DNA of 64,000 nucleotides from Microbacterium amylolyticum (GCF_011046975.1 NZ_CP049253.1:1612001-1676000), one strand, 5' to 3'; shown: positions 37,005 to 46,299, counted from the stretch's first letter. Notes: generated from the letters alone by a model not told the origin. Numbers and translations: made by a program.

Positions 37005-38090
37005 GTGGACTTCTTCGGAATGATCCTCTTCCCCATTCGATGGGTGATAGAGGCGATCCTCGTCGGATGGCACTGGGTTCTCACTGCCATCGGGATGCCA
37101 GAGGCCAGCGGCCTCACCTGGGTGCTGTCAATTCTCGGCGTCGTGGTGGTCGTACGCATCGCGATCTTCCCGCTCTTCGTCAAGCAGATCAAGAGCCAGC
37201 GCAAGATGATGGAGCTCGCTCCTGAGATCAAGAAGATCCAGGAGAAGTACCGCGGCAAGAAGGATCAGCTCTCGCGAGAGGCGATGAGCCGCGAGACGAT
37301 GGGCCTGTACAAGAAGCACGGAACAACGCCGGTTTCCGGGTGTCTTCCGCTGCTCGTGCAGATGCCGATCTTCTTCTCGCTGTTCTGGACCCTGCGCGAT
37401 ATCGCGATCTGGGCGGAAGAGGACAAGTCAGGTCTGAACTCGTGGCTGTTCACGCCCGAGCTCGTGCACCAGTTCGAAGACTCGCAGCTGTTCGGAATCG
37501 CGCCCCTCAGCATGACGCTGATGGATCACTTCAACTATCCGATCGACAGCTCCGCGTCGGCGATCGTGATGCTGATCATCCTCGTCGCCCTGATGATCGC
37601 AACGCAGTTCATCACGCAGCTACAGATCGTGTCGAAGAACCTCTCCCCCGAGGCCAAGACCGGTCAGGCCTACCAGATGCAGCGCATCATGCTCTGGATC
37701 ATCCCGTTCGCGATGATCTTCTCTGGTGTGTTCTTCCCGCTGGGTGTTGTCACCTACTGGTTCTTCAACAACCTGTGGACCATGGGGCAGCAGTTCTACA
37801 TCATCCACGAGAACCCCACACCCGGGTCCGAGGCCGCCAAGCTTCGCGAGGAGCGCCTCGCCAAGAAGGGCAAGGCTGTCAACTCTCAAGGCAAGGTCGT
37901 CTCGATGGCCGAGTATGAGCGTGAACAGGAAGAGCTGTTGCGTCAGAAGGAGCTCGAGCGGAAGCAGCGCGCCAAGCGTGTGCAACCGAAGAGCGCCAAG
38001 CGCGCCAAGCGCACCGCGCAGCAGAGCGCGCAGCAGAAGAAGCAGCAGGACGATCCGGACGCATCGTCTCAGGAAGGGAGCACGCCATGA
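37005..38090 (+). CDS. yidC: Membrane protein insertase YidC
   Basis: The 361-residue protein starts at GTG 37005. It has a first helix near residue 10 and four further ones, and the hydrophilic groove arginine region around VVVVRIAIFPLFVKQIKSQRKM followed by QEKYRGKKDQLSREAM. The helix GCLPLLVQMPIFFSLFWTLRD is typical of YidC/Oxa1/Alb3. A strongly basic C-terminal tail (about 285-361) rich in Lys/Arg/Gln should contact the ribosome. It inserts membrane proteins with or without SecYEG. Its stop overlaps the jag start. Confidence 0.97.
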   Translation: MDFFGMILFPIRWVIEAILVGWHWVLTAIGMPEASGLTWVLSILGVVVVVRIAIFPLFVKQIKSQRKMMELAPEIKKIQEKYRGKKDQLSREAMSRETMGLYKKHGTTPVSGCLPLLVQMPIFFSLFWTLRDIAIWAEEDKSGLNSWLFTPELVHQFEDSQLFGIAPLSMTLMDHFNYPIDSSASAIVMLIILVALMIATQFITQLQIVSKNLSPEAKTGQAYQMQRIMLWIIPFAMIFSGVFFPLGVVTYWFFNNLWTMGQQFYIIHENPTPGSEAAKLREERLAKKGKAVNSQGKVVSMAEYEREQEELLRQKELERKQRAKRVQPKSAKRAKRTAQQSAQQKKQQDDPDASSQEGSTP

Positions 38091-38569
38091 CCCACGATGA
38101 CCAGGCTCCGTCGGCGGAACAGCTGGAGCGCGAAGGCGACATCGCCGCCGACTACCTCGAGGGGCTCCTCGACATCGCTGATATCGACGGCGATCTTGAA
38201 CTGGATGTTCGTCAGGGCCGCGCGCATGTTTCCGTGGAGTCCGACGACGACTCCTTGCATCCGCTGACGGATCCAGACACGGTGCAGGCGTTGCAGGACC
38301 TGACCCGCCTCGCTGTTCAGCGAGAGACGGGCGAGTTCTCCCGCCTGATTCTGGATATTGGCGGGTCTCGCGACAAGCGACGTGAGCAGCTGACCACCCT
38401 CGTCGACGCCGCGATCACGAAGATTCGTGATGGGGCAACCCAGGCATCGCTTCCCGCGATGAGCTCGTACGAGCGAAAGCTGATCCACGACATCGTTGCC
38501 GAGCGTGGCTTCGTCTCCGAATCGTATGGTGAGCGCGACGCGCGTCACACGGTGATTCGCCAGGCCTGA
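38087..38569 (+). CDS. jag: Jag/EloR-type KH-R3H RNA-binding protein
   Basis: The 160-residue protein starts at ATG 38087, overlapping yidC (ATGA). It has a KH-like half (EGLLDIADIDGDLELDV...RETGEFSRLILDIGGSRDKRREQL) and an R3H domain with SYERKLIHDIVAERGFVSESYGERDARHTVIR. The acidic insertion around residues 45-65 is variable. In several Gram-positives Jag/KhpB-type proteins bind RNA and influence cell elongation. The N-terminal Jag domain is absent. A strong terminator follows. Confidence 0.93.
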   Translation: MTHDDQAPSAEQLEREGDIAADYLEGLLDIADIDGDLELDVRQGRAHVSVESDDDSLHPLTDPDTVQALQDLTRLAVQRETGEFSRLILDIGGSRDKRREQLTTLVDAAITKIRDGATQASLPAMSSYERKLIHDIVAERGFVSESYGERDARHTVIRQA

Positions 38570-38582
38570 CGCTGACGCATGC

Positions 38583-38615
38583 AGGGCTCGCCTCCCTTAC
38601 CGGGAGGCGAGCCCT
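38583..38615 (+). terminator. Terminator after jag
   Basis: A perfect 14-bp stem (38583-38596 and 38602-38615) with a 5-nt loop is followed by ggtctgtttt. It ends the rpmH-rnpA-yidD-yidC-jag unit before rsmG. Confidence 0.9.
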
Positions 38616-38717
38616 GGTCTGTTTTCCGGTGAGCTGGGAAGATCTTCCTGAGCTGACACTTCACTTCTCTTCTTCGAATTCTTCTCGCGGGACATTTCGC
38701 GAGGGAAGGACTCTGCC

Positions 38718-39374
38718 ATGACTGATGCCCTCGCCCGCCTGGAGGCCGAGCCGGCCGAAGCCGCCGCGCTGTTCGGAGATCGCATCGATCTGGCTCGACA
38801 GTTCACACACAATCTGGCTCAGCATGGCGAAGAGCGCGGACTGATCGGTCCCCTCGAAGTTCCGCGGTTGTGGAACCGTCACCTCCTCAACAGCGCGATC
38901 GCTGCTCCGCTCTTCACTGCCGGGTCGCGGGTGGGTGACGTGGGCTCCGGAGCAGGCCTTCCTGGTCTCGTTCTGGCCATTGCGCGTCCCGATGTGCACT
39001 GGGTGCTGATTGAGCCCATGGAGCGTCGTGTGGCGTGGTTGACGGAACAGGTGGACGCCCTGGGTCTCGACAATGTGACGGTTGAGCGGGCCCGTGCGGA
39101 AGAGGCCGGCCGCTACGAGGAAGTGCTTGACGCGGTGACGGCTCGAGCCGTTTCGGCTCTGCGGACGCTGATCCCGTGGACTGCTCCCCTGGTCCGTGAT
39201 GGCGGAGAGCTGGTTCTCCTCAAGGGCCACAGCGCGCCGAAGGAGATCGAGGCGGCGGCGAAAGCGATCCGAAAGTACAAGCTGAGCGATGTACGGGTCG
39301 AGGTGATTGGCGAAGGGGAGATCGCCGAGCCCACCCGCGTTGTTCGCGCGACGGTGCGGTCACCCCACGCTTAA
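38718..39374 (+). CDS. rsmG: 16S rRNA (guanine-N7) methyltransferase RsmG
   Basis: The 218-residue enzyme starts at ATG 38718 with gagggaagga upstream. The SAM-binding fold has VGDVGSGAGLPGLVLAIARPDVHWVLIEPMERRVAWLTEQVD and VTARAVSALRTLIPW, both typical of RsmG/GidB. It methylates G527 of 16S rRNA (E. coli numbering); loss gives low-level streptomycin resistance in some species. It stands apart from jag and precedes the parS region. In many genomes rsmG is followed closely by parA, but here 3.76 kb separates them. Confidence 0.96.
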   Translation: MTDALARLEAEPAEAAALFGDRIDLARQFTHNLAQHGEERGLIGPLEVPRLWNRHLLNSAIAAPLFTAGSRVGDVGSGAGLPGLVLAIARPDVHWVLIEPMERRVAWLTEQVDALGLDNVTVERARAEEAGRYEEVLDAVTARAVSALRTLIPWTAPLVRDGGELVLLKGHSAPKEIEAAAKAIRKYKLSDVRVEVIGEGEIAEPTRVVRATVRSPHA

Positions 39375-39539
39375 TTTGCACATCGATGTGTAGATTCCAC
39401 ACCTGTGGAGAAACAACGCTTCGGTGATCACGCTGAGGTGTCGTTGAGCGCCGCCTTGATGGACGCGAAACTGTTGTCCCGCGCGGGACGCCGGCGAGCA
39501 TGATCGCGGAGCGCGGCCTCTCGACCGACACCGTGCCTC

Positions 39540-39548
39540 TGTGGATAA
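39540..39548. promoter_or_regulatory. DnaA box outside oriC
   Basis: A perfect TGTGGATAA lies at the left edge of the parS region, about 5 kb from the oriC cluster. A one-mismatch relative TGTGGAGAA is at 39404-39412. These could titrate DnaA or be chance matches. Confidence 0.55.
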
Positions 39549-39704
39549 CTTGCGGGGCGAGGGGGAATGTGGCTGCCGCCCCGCAGGTTCGGCCCTCTGT
39601 CGCGCGTCCCGTGGCCGGAGGAGTGCTGTGTGGCGAACTCTGGTGGCGGGCGGCCGGGGTCCGTATGAGGTCCGGGGGGCGATTCGCGTGATCTTGGCGG
39701 CTGG

Positions 39705-39720
39705 TGTTTCACGTGAAACA
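39705..39720. promoter_or_regulatory. parS: parS site 1
   Basis: Perfect 16-bp palindrome TGTTTCACGTGAAACA, the canonical ParB loading site. Confidence 0.95.
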
Positions 39721-40087
39721 TGCCGCGGTGGACGTGTGGACGCACGCGGGTGTGTTCCTTCCGCGGCATCGCTGGTCGCTCGGATCCGAGAGCACCTCTG
39801 CCCCGAGGCGGTGATGCTGATCACGCCCAATCCTCGTTGTTGTCGGGTCTTCTGTAGCGCGCTGCGCGCACGCCGGATCGCACGCACTGTCCACTCCCCT
39901 GAGAGAGCGGTCCACGGTCGGCGGGCTGTTTGGCTCTCGTGGATATTCGACGATCGCGCGCCCTCGCCACATCGTGAGCTCGTACGCGCAGTAAGGGACG
40001 AGTTGTCCCCTGGGTGAAAGGGGGGGCGATAGCTGTCCCCCGCGCTTCTGGGAGGAGGAGTGTGCTGACTCGCGATTTGGCGTGGAT

Positions 40088-40103
40088 GGTTTCACGTGAA
40101 ACA
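40088..40103. promoter_or_regulatory. parS: parS site 2
   Basis: GGTTTCACGTGAAACA: perfect 14-bp core, one change at the outer left base. 383 bp from site 1. Confidence 0.93.
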
Positions 40104-40307
40104 TGTGGCTCCGGGGAACGTCGTGGCGGGGCGTCCGAATGCGTGGGATGGTGTCGCATTATGTGCATCGTTCATCGAACGGCATCGCGGGAGGTCATCG
40201 AAGGAGAAACGCGGCAGTGGGCGGACCTTCACGAGGAGGGCTAATCCCGTGCGTCGCCGATGTAGGCCACAGGGTCCGTTCGCTATTGACGTGGAGCGTG
40301 GCTCAGA

Positions 40308-40323
40308 TGTTTCACGTGAAACA
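40308..40323. promoter_or_regulatory. parS: parS site 3
   Basis: Perfect 16-bp palindrome TGTTTCACGTGAAACA, 220 bp from site 2. Confidence 0.95.
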
Positions 40324-41749
40324 TGTGCGGTTCGCCGCGGACGTCTCATCCTGCCCTGGTGACAGATCAAAGCGATTGTCGCGCGAGCCTCGAACCGGGA
40401 AGATCGAATCAGTGCGGAGCGTGGAGTGCGGATCGCCGGCTGCGCGTCGCGGGACTGAGACGATCGACTTGCCGCGATTGCGAAGGGTGGTGGCTCGATG
40501 GTTGATGCTCTCTTCCTCCCCCGTGGTTGAGAACAGCGGGAAGTGCGTCCGTCACGGTAATGAGCTGGCGGATGGGTGCGCTATATCTATCCCTGCGCGG
40601 GACCACGATCCGCGGGTGCCGTATGTGCCCAGCGACAGACGCGTTCGTGTGGCGCGGAGCCTCCCGGAGCGCCGTGCATCTCGCCGTGTGTAAAGCCGGC
40701 CCCAACGGTGATCCGTCCCACGCGTGTGCGGCATGGAGCTATGGACTCCGGAAGCCATTTCGGACGGACCCGCGTGAAGAGGCACTGAAACTACTGGAGG
40801 GGCGAGGGTGTCAGTCCCGGATGCGCTCCCGGCAGCGCTACTCCCCGATATTCGGAGACGACACGTTGCGTGGGCGGAACGTGCGAGAAGCGTGCGCCCG
40901 GCGCGGGTCGGCAGGGCTATCAACAGTGGTGTGGCGTGCGGTGCGGGTAGCACGGGCTCGGGGCGGAGCGACGTTTGTGACGGTCAGACTTCGATGCGGT
41001 CGGGGGGAACAGCGGTTCACGGGGCGGGCGTCTATCGAGGTGAGGCCTGGACGTTCTTGCCGGGACATCGATCCCGCTACGGTACGCTCACTGTCGGATC
41101 GGCTCGGCTCGGCTCGGCAATTTCCGGGCGTCGGGATCACGATGCGGGGTGAGTGAAGCGTGATGCGAGCAACGTCTGCGCTCTAAGCAGGGACGCCGCA
41201 GAAACCCTGAGCCGGGGGTGGCGACCGCGCGATTTCGCACGGTGTGAACACCGAGCGACTTACCGTGATGTAGCCAGGCCTTGCCGAAGATGCAGCGCGA
41301 TGGCCCGCGCGCGATGTCTGGGAAGTCGACAGACGAAGTTTCAGCAGGACCTACGGTGAGAGGACTCCGTCGCGTAAACCATGGCGCTAGGACCTCGCTC
41401 TCTATTGATCGCAGACTGCGCAATCCGCAAGCACGCTCCTCGCGGCGTTATCGTCGGTCGATGGTGCCCCGCGCATCGGCTCCCTCTTCCCCCTGGCGGT
41501 GCTCTCCGACGCTTCCCCACACATCGCTGGCGCGCCGCGCGGAGCCTCCGAAGTCGGGGGCCCAGAACCCACGACCTTGGGAGTACGAGACACGTCCTAT
41601 GCGTGGCGACCGCGTGCGGCCTTGCTCATCGCGGGCGGTGTTGGATACGCGAGGTGGCGCCTGCTCCATCAATGCCACAGCGAGGAATGAAGCCGAGACA
41701 TCCATCGTCTGAGACAAGACGCTCGATCCGCGCCGCGTCGGGAACAGGA

Positions 41750-41765
41750 TGTTTCACGTGAAACA
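41750..41765. promoter_or_regulatory. parS: parS site 4
   Basis: Perfect 16-bp palindrome TGTTTCACGTGAAACA, separated from site 3 by 1.44 kb, the longest interval in the array. Confidence 0.95.
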
Positions 41766-42463
41766 TGTGGCCGCCCACAACACCCGTCACGCGGCGTGCG
41801 GCGTGATTTCGATGCTGTGCCGAATGGGGTGATCTGAGGATCGTTGACCCAAAACTCGACAGGCTACGGTCCAGGCCACGACGGGCCTGTGTTGCCGCTA
41901 GCGCGAACGCTTGTGGGAGTGTGCGCTGAGACTGGCGGGCGATGCGTTTCCCGGGGTAGACGCGCACCGACCCGCGGCGCCGGCAAGGACGGTGATGGAA
42001 GGAAACTCTCGACTGCCCCACCCCCGCTGCTTCCTCAACGCATCGGCATCGCGTGGGCGATTTTGGTGCGAGAAGGATCATGGGGACGGGGACCAGCTCC
42101 GACGCCGGGGCACGTGGACGACGTTCCCTTCGGTTCTGCCGGCCTACGGGCGTGGCAAGCGTCAGTCATCAGCACCCTTCCCGCACCCGTGACACGGGCA
42201 TCCCCTGGGGAGGGACCGGTGAGCTTCAACCCCCTGCGATGTCGACAGTCATCCGCGGCGGAGACGGCGAGTTTCATTCGCCGACTTCGGCCGTGCGTGA
42301 GAGGAAGTGCCGCACAACGCAGATCACCACCCGCGTGGTGAGCAGTCAGCCCGCTAGTGTGGGACCGGGCAGGCGGAGGGGCCTGACGCTCCTCGCGGAG
42401 ACGTCACCCCTCGCGGGACGCCTGCGCCCCTGTCACAACGCGACGTGGATCACGTGGGGGTGG

Positions 42464-42479
42464 TTTCACGTGAAACATC
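42464..42479. promoter_or_regulatory. parS: parS site 5
   Basis: GGTTTCACGTGAAACA: perfect core, one outer change, as in site 2. Confidence 0.93.
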
Positions 42480-42641
42480 ACCTCGAGTGATCCTCGGTGG
42501 TGCCGAGCTTGCATGGGGGCGGGACCGTCGCCCGGGGCGAACAAGAGATCCTGAGGTTCGCACGGCATGCGTCAGCTTCATCCGCGGCGTCGGCCGCGCG
42601 CATCGGGCGGCATGGAGTACGAGTGTCGGGTCACGGAACGA

Positions 42642-42657
42642 TGTTTCACGTGAAACA
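42642..42657. promoter_or_regulatory. parS: parS site 6
   Basis: Perfect 16-bp palindrome TGTTTCACGTGAAACA, 178 bp from site 5. Confidence 0.95.
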
Positions 42658-42897
42658 TGAGTGTCCGACGGAGCGCTACTCGGCCGGACGCTCGGGCTGT
42701 GCGGGATATCCGTGGGAGACAAGATGTGTCATATTGGCGCTGGCGTTGTCCGCCAGTGCCGCAGGAAGGATGCATAAAAGACATGATTAGCGCGCCCCGC
42801 GTCACGGGCGAGCATCGAAGGAGCGAGCAGGGATGCGAGCACCACTACCGCGCGCCGCGATGCCGAGGACTTGTTGTGTTGCGCCGGGTCGTGCGAA

Positions 42898-42913
42898 TGT
42901 TTCACGTGAAACG
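42898..42913. promoter_or_regulatory. parS: parS site 7
   Basis: TGTTTCACGTGAAACG: perfect core, one change at the outer right base. Confidence 0.93.
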
Positions 42914-43047
42914 GCCACGGTCACACGAGACGTGCGCCCTGCTTCGTGCGACGTCGCAGCAACACACGCCCTGCGGCGGGCGACGAGAGCGCGCGCACCC
43001 TTCGGTCGTTTGTGGGACGCGATGGAGCGCACATAAAGACGGGATGA

Positions 43048-43063
43048 TGTTTCACGTGAAACA
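43048..43063. promoter_or_regulatory. parS: parS site 8
   Basis: Perfect 16-bp palindrome TGTTTCACGTGAAACA, only 76 bp before the parA start, so ParB bound here could also affect parAB transcription. Confidence 0.95.
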
Positions 43064-43138
43064 CGTCGATCACCCGTGCGTGTCATCAGGCGGGCGGGAT
43101 AGAGTGGGCAGGTCGGCTTCGGTACGGAAAGGACGCGT

Positions 43139-44062
43139 GTGAGCCAGCGATCGAATGACATTGCGGCCGCCTTCGACGACAGCCCGATCATGCAGCAGCT
43201 GCAGGATCTGAGCGCTCGGCGTCAGCGTCTGGATGAGGTCACCGTGGACTTCCCCGGTGACACCCGCGTGATGACGGTGTCGAACCAGAAGGGCGGCGTC
43301 GGAAAGACGACGACCACGGTCAATATTGCCGCGGCCATTGCAGACCTCGGAGGTCGGGTGCTGGTCATCGACCTGGACCCGCAGGGCAACGCGTCAACGG
43401 CTCTCGGTATCCCCCACACGGCCGATACGACGAGTATCTACGACGTGCTCATCAACGACGTGTTGATGGCGGATGCGGTTCAGAGCAGCCCCGAGAACGA
43501 CCTGCTGTTCTGTGTTCCGAGCACGATTCACCTCGCGGGAGCCGAGATCGAACTCGTGTCGCAGGTGGCACGTGAAAAGCGTCTGGACACAGCGCTACGC
43601 GAGTTCCTCGATACCTACGAACAGCCGTTCGACTTTGTTCTGATCGACTGCCCGCCCTCTCTGGGGCTGCTTACGATCAACGCGTTCGCGTCAGCTGACG
43701 AGGTGTTCCTTCCGATTCAGGCTGAGTACTACGCGCTTGAGGGACTCAGTCAGCTCCTGGGTAACGTGCAAATGATCCAAAAGCACCTCAATCCCCGTCT
43801 GCGGGTGACGACGATTCTCCTAACCATGTTCGACGGACGGACGCGGTTGTCGCAGCAGGTGGCCGATGAGGTTCGCGAACACTTCCCCAAGGAAGTCCTC
43901 GCTTCGGTCATCCCGCGTTCCGTGCGAGTTTCCGAGGCACCGAGCTTTGGGCAGACCGTGATCTCATATGATTCGTCTTCGGCGGGCGCGATCGCGTACC
44001 GCGAGGCTGCTGTCGAAATCGTGAAGCGCGGGTCCTCCCGCAAGAAGAAGGGGCGGAACTGA
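43139..44062 (+). CDS. parA: Chromosome partitioning ATPase ParA
   Basis: The 307-residue protein starts at GTG 43139 with a ggaaagga site. The deviant Walker A KGGVGKTTTT is at about residues 51-60; VLVIDLDPQGNASTALG and FDFVLIDCPPSLGLLTINA are the Walker A' and B regions of Soj/ParA. ATP-bound ParA binds nucleoid DNA and is released by ParB, pulling the origin. It has an N-terminal extension of about 42 residues before the ATPase core, seen in actinobacterial ParA proteins. Its stop overlaps the parB start (TGATG). Confidence 0.97.
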   Translation: MSQRSNDIAAAFDDSPIMQQLQDLSARRQRLDEVTVDFPGDTRVMTVSNQKGGVGKTTTTVNIAAAIADLGGRVLVIDLDPQGNASTALGIPHTADTTSIYDVLINDVLMADAVQSSPENDLLFCVPSTIHLAGAEIELVSQVAREKRLDTALREFLDTYEQPFDFVLIDCPPSLGLLTINAFASADEVFLPIQAEYYALEGLSQLLGNVQMIQKHLNPRLRVTTILLTMFDGRTRLSQQVADEVREHFPKEVLASVIPRSVRVSEAPSFGQTVISYDSSSAGAIAYREAAVEIVKRGSSRKKKGRN

Positions 44063-45276
44063 TGGCGAAGCGCACTGGGCTGGGCCGGGGAATCGGCGCA
44101 CTGATCCCTACGTCGTCTGAGACGAAGGAGCGCCCCGCTGATGTGTTCTTCGCCGGCGCTGGCCTGATCGACGAGGTCGAAACGTCCGAAGACGCCGTGA
44201 CTATTGACGCCGTGTCCGAACCCGCGGACGCTCCGTCCGCGGATGCGACCCCGGCGCCGCAGAAGGCGGCGAAGAAGCCAGCCGCCGCGGGTGGGGCCCC
44301 GGCAACGAAGCGTCCGGCTGCTCGCACGAAAAAGGCGGAGCCGAAGGCCCCGGCACGATCGGCCGCGAAGGCTTCCGCAACGCCCACCGCGACGTCGACA
44401 GCCAAGGCATCGAACACACGCGCGGCAGCCTCCTCCCCCGAGCCCGAGCTGGCCGAGGTTCCCGGTGTGCGGCTTATTCACATTGACCCGGCGTCGGTTG
44501 TTCCGAACCCTCGCCAGCCGCGAACGCTGTTCGACGCTGAGGACCTGGCGGAGCTCGTTCACTCGGTGCGTGAGTTCGGCCTGCTGCAGCCGATTGTCGT
44601 CCGAGACAAGAAGGACGGCACGTTCGAGCTGATCATGGGCGAGCGGCGCACCCGTGCGTCGCGCGAGGCTGGCCTGACACAGATTCCGGCAATCGTTCGC
44701 GAGACCGCCGATGAGGACATGCTGCGCGATGCACTGCTGGAGAATATCCATCGTGCGCAGCTGAACCCGCTCGAAGAGGCCTCCGCATACCAGCAGCTGA
44801 TCGAAGACTTCGGGATCACGCAGGACACTCTTGCCTCGCGTATCGGGCGGTCACGTCCCCAGATCTCCAACACGATTCGTCTGCTGCGCCTGCCAGAAGC
44901 CGTGCAGCAGCGCGTTGCGGCTGGCGTGATCAGCGCAGGCCACGCACGAACGATTCTGTCGCTTGATGGCGATGTTGATGCGATGCAGAAGCTCGCCGAC
45001 AAGATCGTCAACGAGGAACTCTCGGTACGGGCGTCCGAGGAGGCCGCTCGCCGGATCGTGGAAGCGGGCGAGAAGCCGGCAGCCCCGGCCCCGAACAAGA
45101 ACGGCGCACGCCGTGCCTACCTGGATGATGTGGCCGAACGGCTGGGTGATCGCCTGAACACGAAGGTGAAGATCGCCCTGACGGCACGTAAAGGCCAGGT
45201 CAGCATTGATTTTGCATCTATTCAGGATCTCAATCGGATCCTGGAAGAGCTCGGCGAAACAGGTTACGAGTCCTGA
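44062..45276 (+). CDS. parB: Centromere-binding CTPase ParB
   Basis: The 404-residue protein starts MAKRTGLGRGIGALIPTSSE, the ParA-interacting N-terminal box. Residues about 50-135 are an Ala/Pro/Lys-rich disordered linker. The CTP-binding/ParB N-domain contains IDPASVVPNPRQPRTLFD, ELVHSVREFGLLQPIVV and the motif GERRTRAS at about residues 193-200. The helix-turn-helix LASRIGRSRPQISNTIRLLRL reads parS, and the C-terminal dimerisation domain ends IQDLNRILEELG. ParB loads as a CTP-dependent clamp at parS and spreads. The long linker is the main unusual feature. Confidence 0.97.
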   Translation: MAKRTGLGRGIGALIPTSSETKERPADVFFAGAGLIDEVETSEDAVTIDAVSEPADAPSADATPAPQKAAKKPAAAGGAPATKRPAARTKKAEPKAPARSAAKASATPTATSTAKASNTRAAASSPEPELAEVPGVRLIHIDPASVVPNPRQPRTLFDAEDLAELVHSVREFGLLQPIVVRDKKDGTFELIMGERRTRASREAGLTQIPAIVRETADEDMLRDALLENIHRAQLNPLEEASAYQQLIEDFGITQDTLASRIGRSRPQISNTIRLLRLPEAVQQRVAAGVISAGHARTILSLDGDVDAMQKLADKIVNEELSVRASEEAARRIVEAGEKPAAPAPNKNGARRAYLDDVAERLGDRLNTKVKIALTARKGQVSIDFASIQDLNRILEELGETGYES

Positions 45277-45318
45277 CCGCAGGATGTCTTCCCTGATCAG
45301 CCTGTAACGCACCACTGT

Positions 45319-45335
45319 CCCCCTTCGCAAGGGGG
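45319..45335 (+). terminator. Hairpin after parB
   Basis: A perfect 7-bp stem (ccccctt / aaggggg) with a 3-nt loop, 43 bp after the parB stop, followed some bases later by cccctttt. It is a weak to moderate terminator candidate. Confidence 0.6.
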
Positions 45336-45408
45336 TGGATCCCCTTTTGTCGACACTGTTAGCGTGGCCGCCGCACGCAACCGTCGAGATCTACGAAAGG
45401 TGTGATCC

Positions 45409-46299
45409 ATGAACGATCAGTCTGGAATCGATCCGCGTACGGCGCAGCAGGAAGAGCCGTTCCCCGAACAGCAGCAAGACCTCCAGCCCGGTGTGACGGG
45501 TGAGATGAGTCCACGCCCTGATCACGGAGAAGAAAGCTGGCAGGGCCGGGGCCGCCTCCGGGGGCGTAAAGCGCTGATTACCGGAGGAGACTCGGGAATC
45601 GGACGCGCGGTCGCTATCGCCTTCGCTCGAGAAGGCGCGGATGTGGCGATCGGTTTTCTGCCGGAAGAACGGGAGGACGCTGAGGTCACGCGTGATCTCG
45701 TGGATGCGGCGGGACAGCGATGCCTGCTTCTGCCGGGAGACCTGCGCGACGAGCAGGCGTGCATCGATACCATCCGAGATGTTCGAGAGGGGTTCGGCGG
45801 AATCGACCTCCTCGTTGTCAACGCGGCCTATCAGAAGCAGCGTGACGGAATCGATCAGATCGAGACGAGTGAGATCGAACGCACCTTCCACACAAACCTG
45901 GTGTCGATGATGGTGCTCGTCCGAGAAGCCGTTCCGCATCTACCCGAGGGATCATCGATCATCGTGACCTCGTCCGTTCAGGCGGCGTCGCCCTCGCACG
46001 GCCTTGTCGAATACGCCATGACGAAGTCCGCTCAGGTGGCCTTTATGCAGGCCATGGCGGAGGAACTCGGGCCGCAGGGTATCCGTGTCAACGCCGTGGC
46101 TCCCGGCCCTATTTGGACGCCCCTGATTCCCGCGACCGGTTTCCCGGACGACAAGGTGGCGGAGTTCGGGCAGGACACTCCCCTGGGCCGCGCAGGACAG
46201 CCCGCTGAGTTGGCGGGTGCCTATGTTTACCTGGCCAGTGACGAAGCGACGTACACGTCTGGCGCCGTTTTGCCGGTGACCGGCGGCCGGCCGTTCTGA
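45409..46299 (+). CDS. Short-chain dehydrogenase/reductase (SDR, YghA-like)
   Basis: The 296-residue oxidoreductase starts at ATG 45409. A 45-residue hydrophilic N-terminal extension (with QQDLQPG and MSPRPDHGEESW) precedes the Rossmann fold, as in the stress-linked general-stress SDRs of Bacillus. The cofactor motif is ALITGGDSGIGRAVA, NAAYQKQ replaces the usual NNAG, and the catalytic YAMTK plus Ser in VTSSVQ are present. It ends in GAVLPVTGGRPF. Substrate unknown; NAD(P)H-dependent reduction of a carbonyl compound. It forms a possible unit with two small downstream genes. Confidence 0.9.
   Translation: MNDQSGIDPRTAQQEEPFPEQQQDLQPGVTGEMSPRPDHGEESWQGRGRLRGRKALITGGDSGIGRAVAIAFAREGADVAIGFLPEEREDAEVTRDLVDAAGQRCLLLPGDLRDEQACIDTIRDVREGFGGIDLLVVNAAYQKQRDGIDQIETSEIERTFHTNLVSMMVLVREAVPHLPEGSSIIVTSSVQAASPSHGLVEYAMTKSAQVAFMQAMAEELGPQGIRVNAVAPGPIWTPLIPATGFPDDKVAEFGQDTPLGRAGQPAELAGAYVYLASDEATYTSGAVLPVTGGRPF

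Larger units (their letters stand above)
39375..43138. other. 3.76-kb gene-free region carrying eight parS sites
   Basis: Between the rsmG stop and the parA start I find no credible gene on either strand. Open frames in this interval are short, overlap one another in all six frames, lack ribosome binding sites and encode compositionally odd, Arg/Ala/Cys-rich nonsense. It does contain eight copies of the 14-bp palindrome GTTTCACGTGAAAC, at 39705-39720, 40088-40103, 40308-40323, 41750-41765, 42464-42479, 42642-42657, 42898-42913 and 43048-43063. It also has a perfect DnaA box at 39540-39548 and a related one at 39404-39412. A short ggctc tandem run is at about 41096-41118. This appears to be the centromere of the chromosome. 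Confidence 0.85.

Noticed and set aside
39541..41156. Open frames of about 100-210 codons in the rsmG-parA interval
   Set aside because: They overlap in all frames on both strands, have no ribosome binding sites, and encode Arg/Ala/Cys-rich sequences without domains; several run straight through parS sites. This is what non-coding high-GC DNA produces.
39705..43063. CRISPR-like repeat array
   Set aside because: The repeats are 14-16 bp palindromes at irregular distances from 150 to 1442 bp with no cas genes; they are parS sites.
43560..43585. Additional parS in parA (cacgtgaaaag)
   Set aside because: Only half of the palindrome is present; the left arm is missing.
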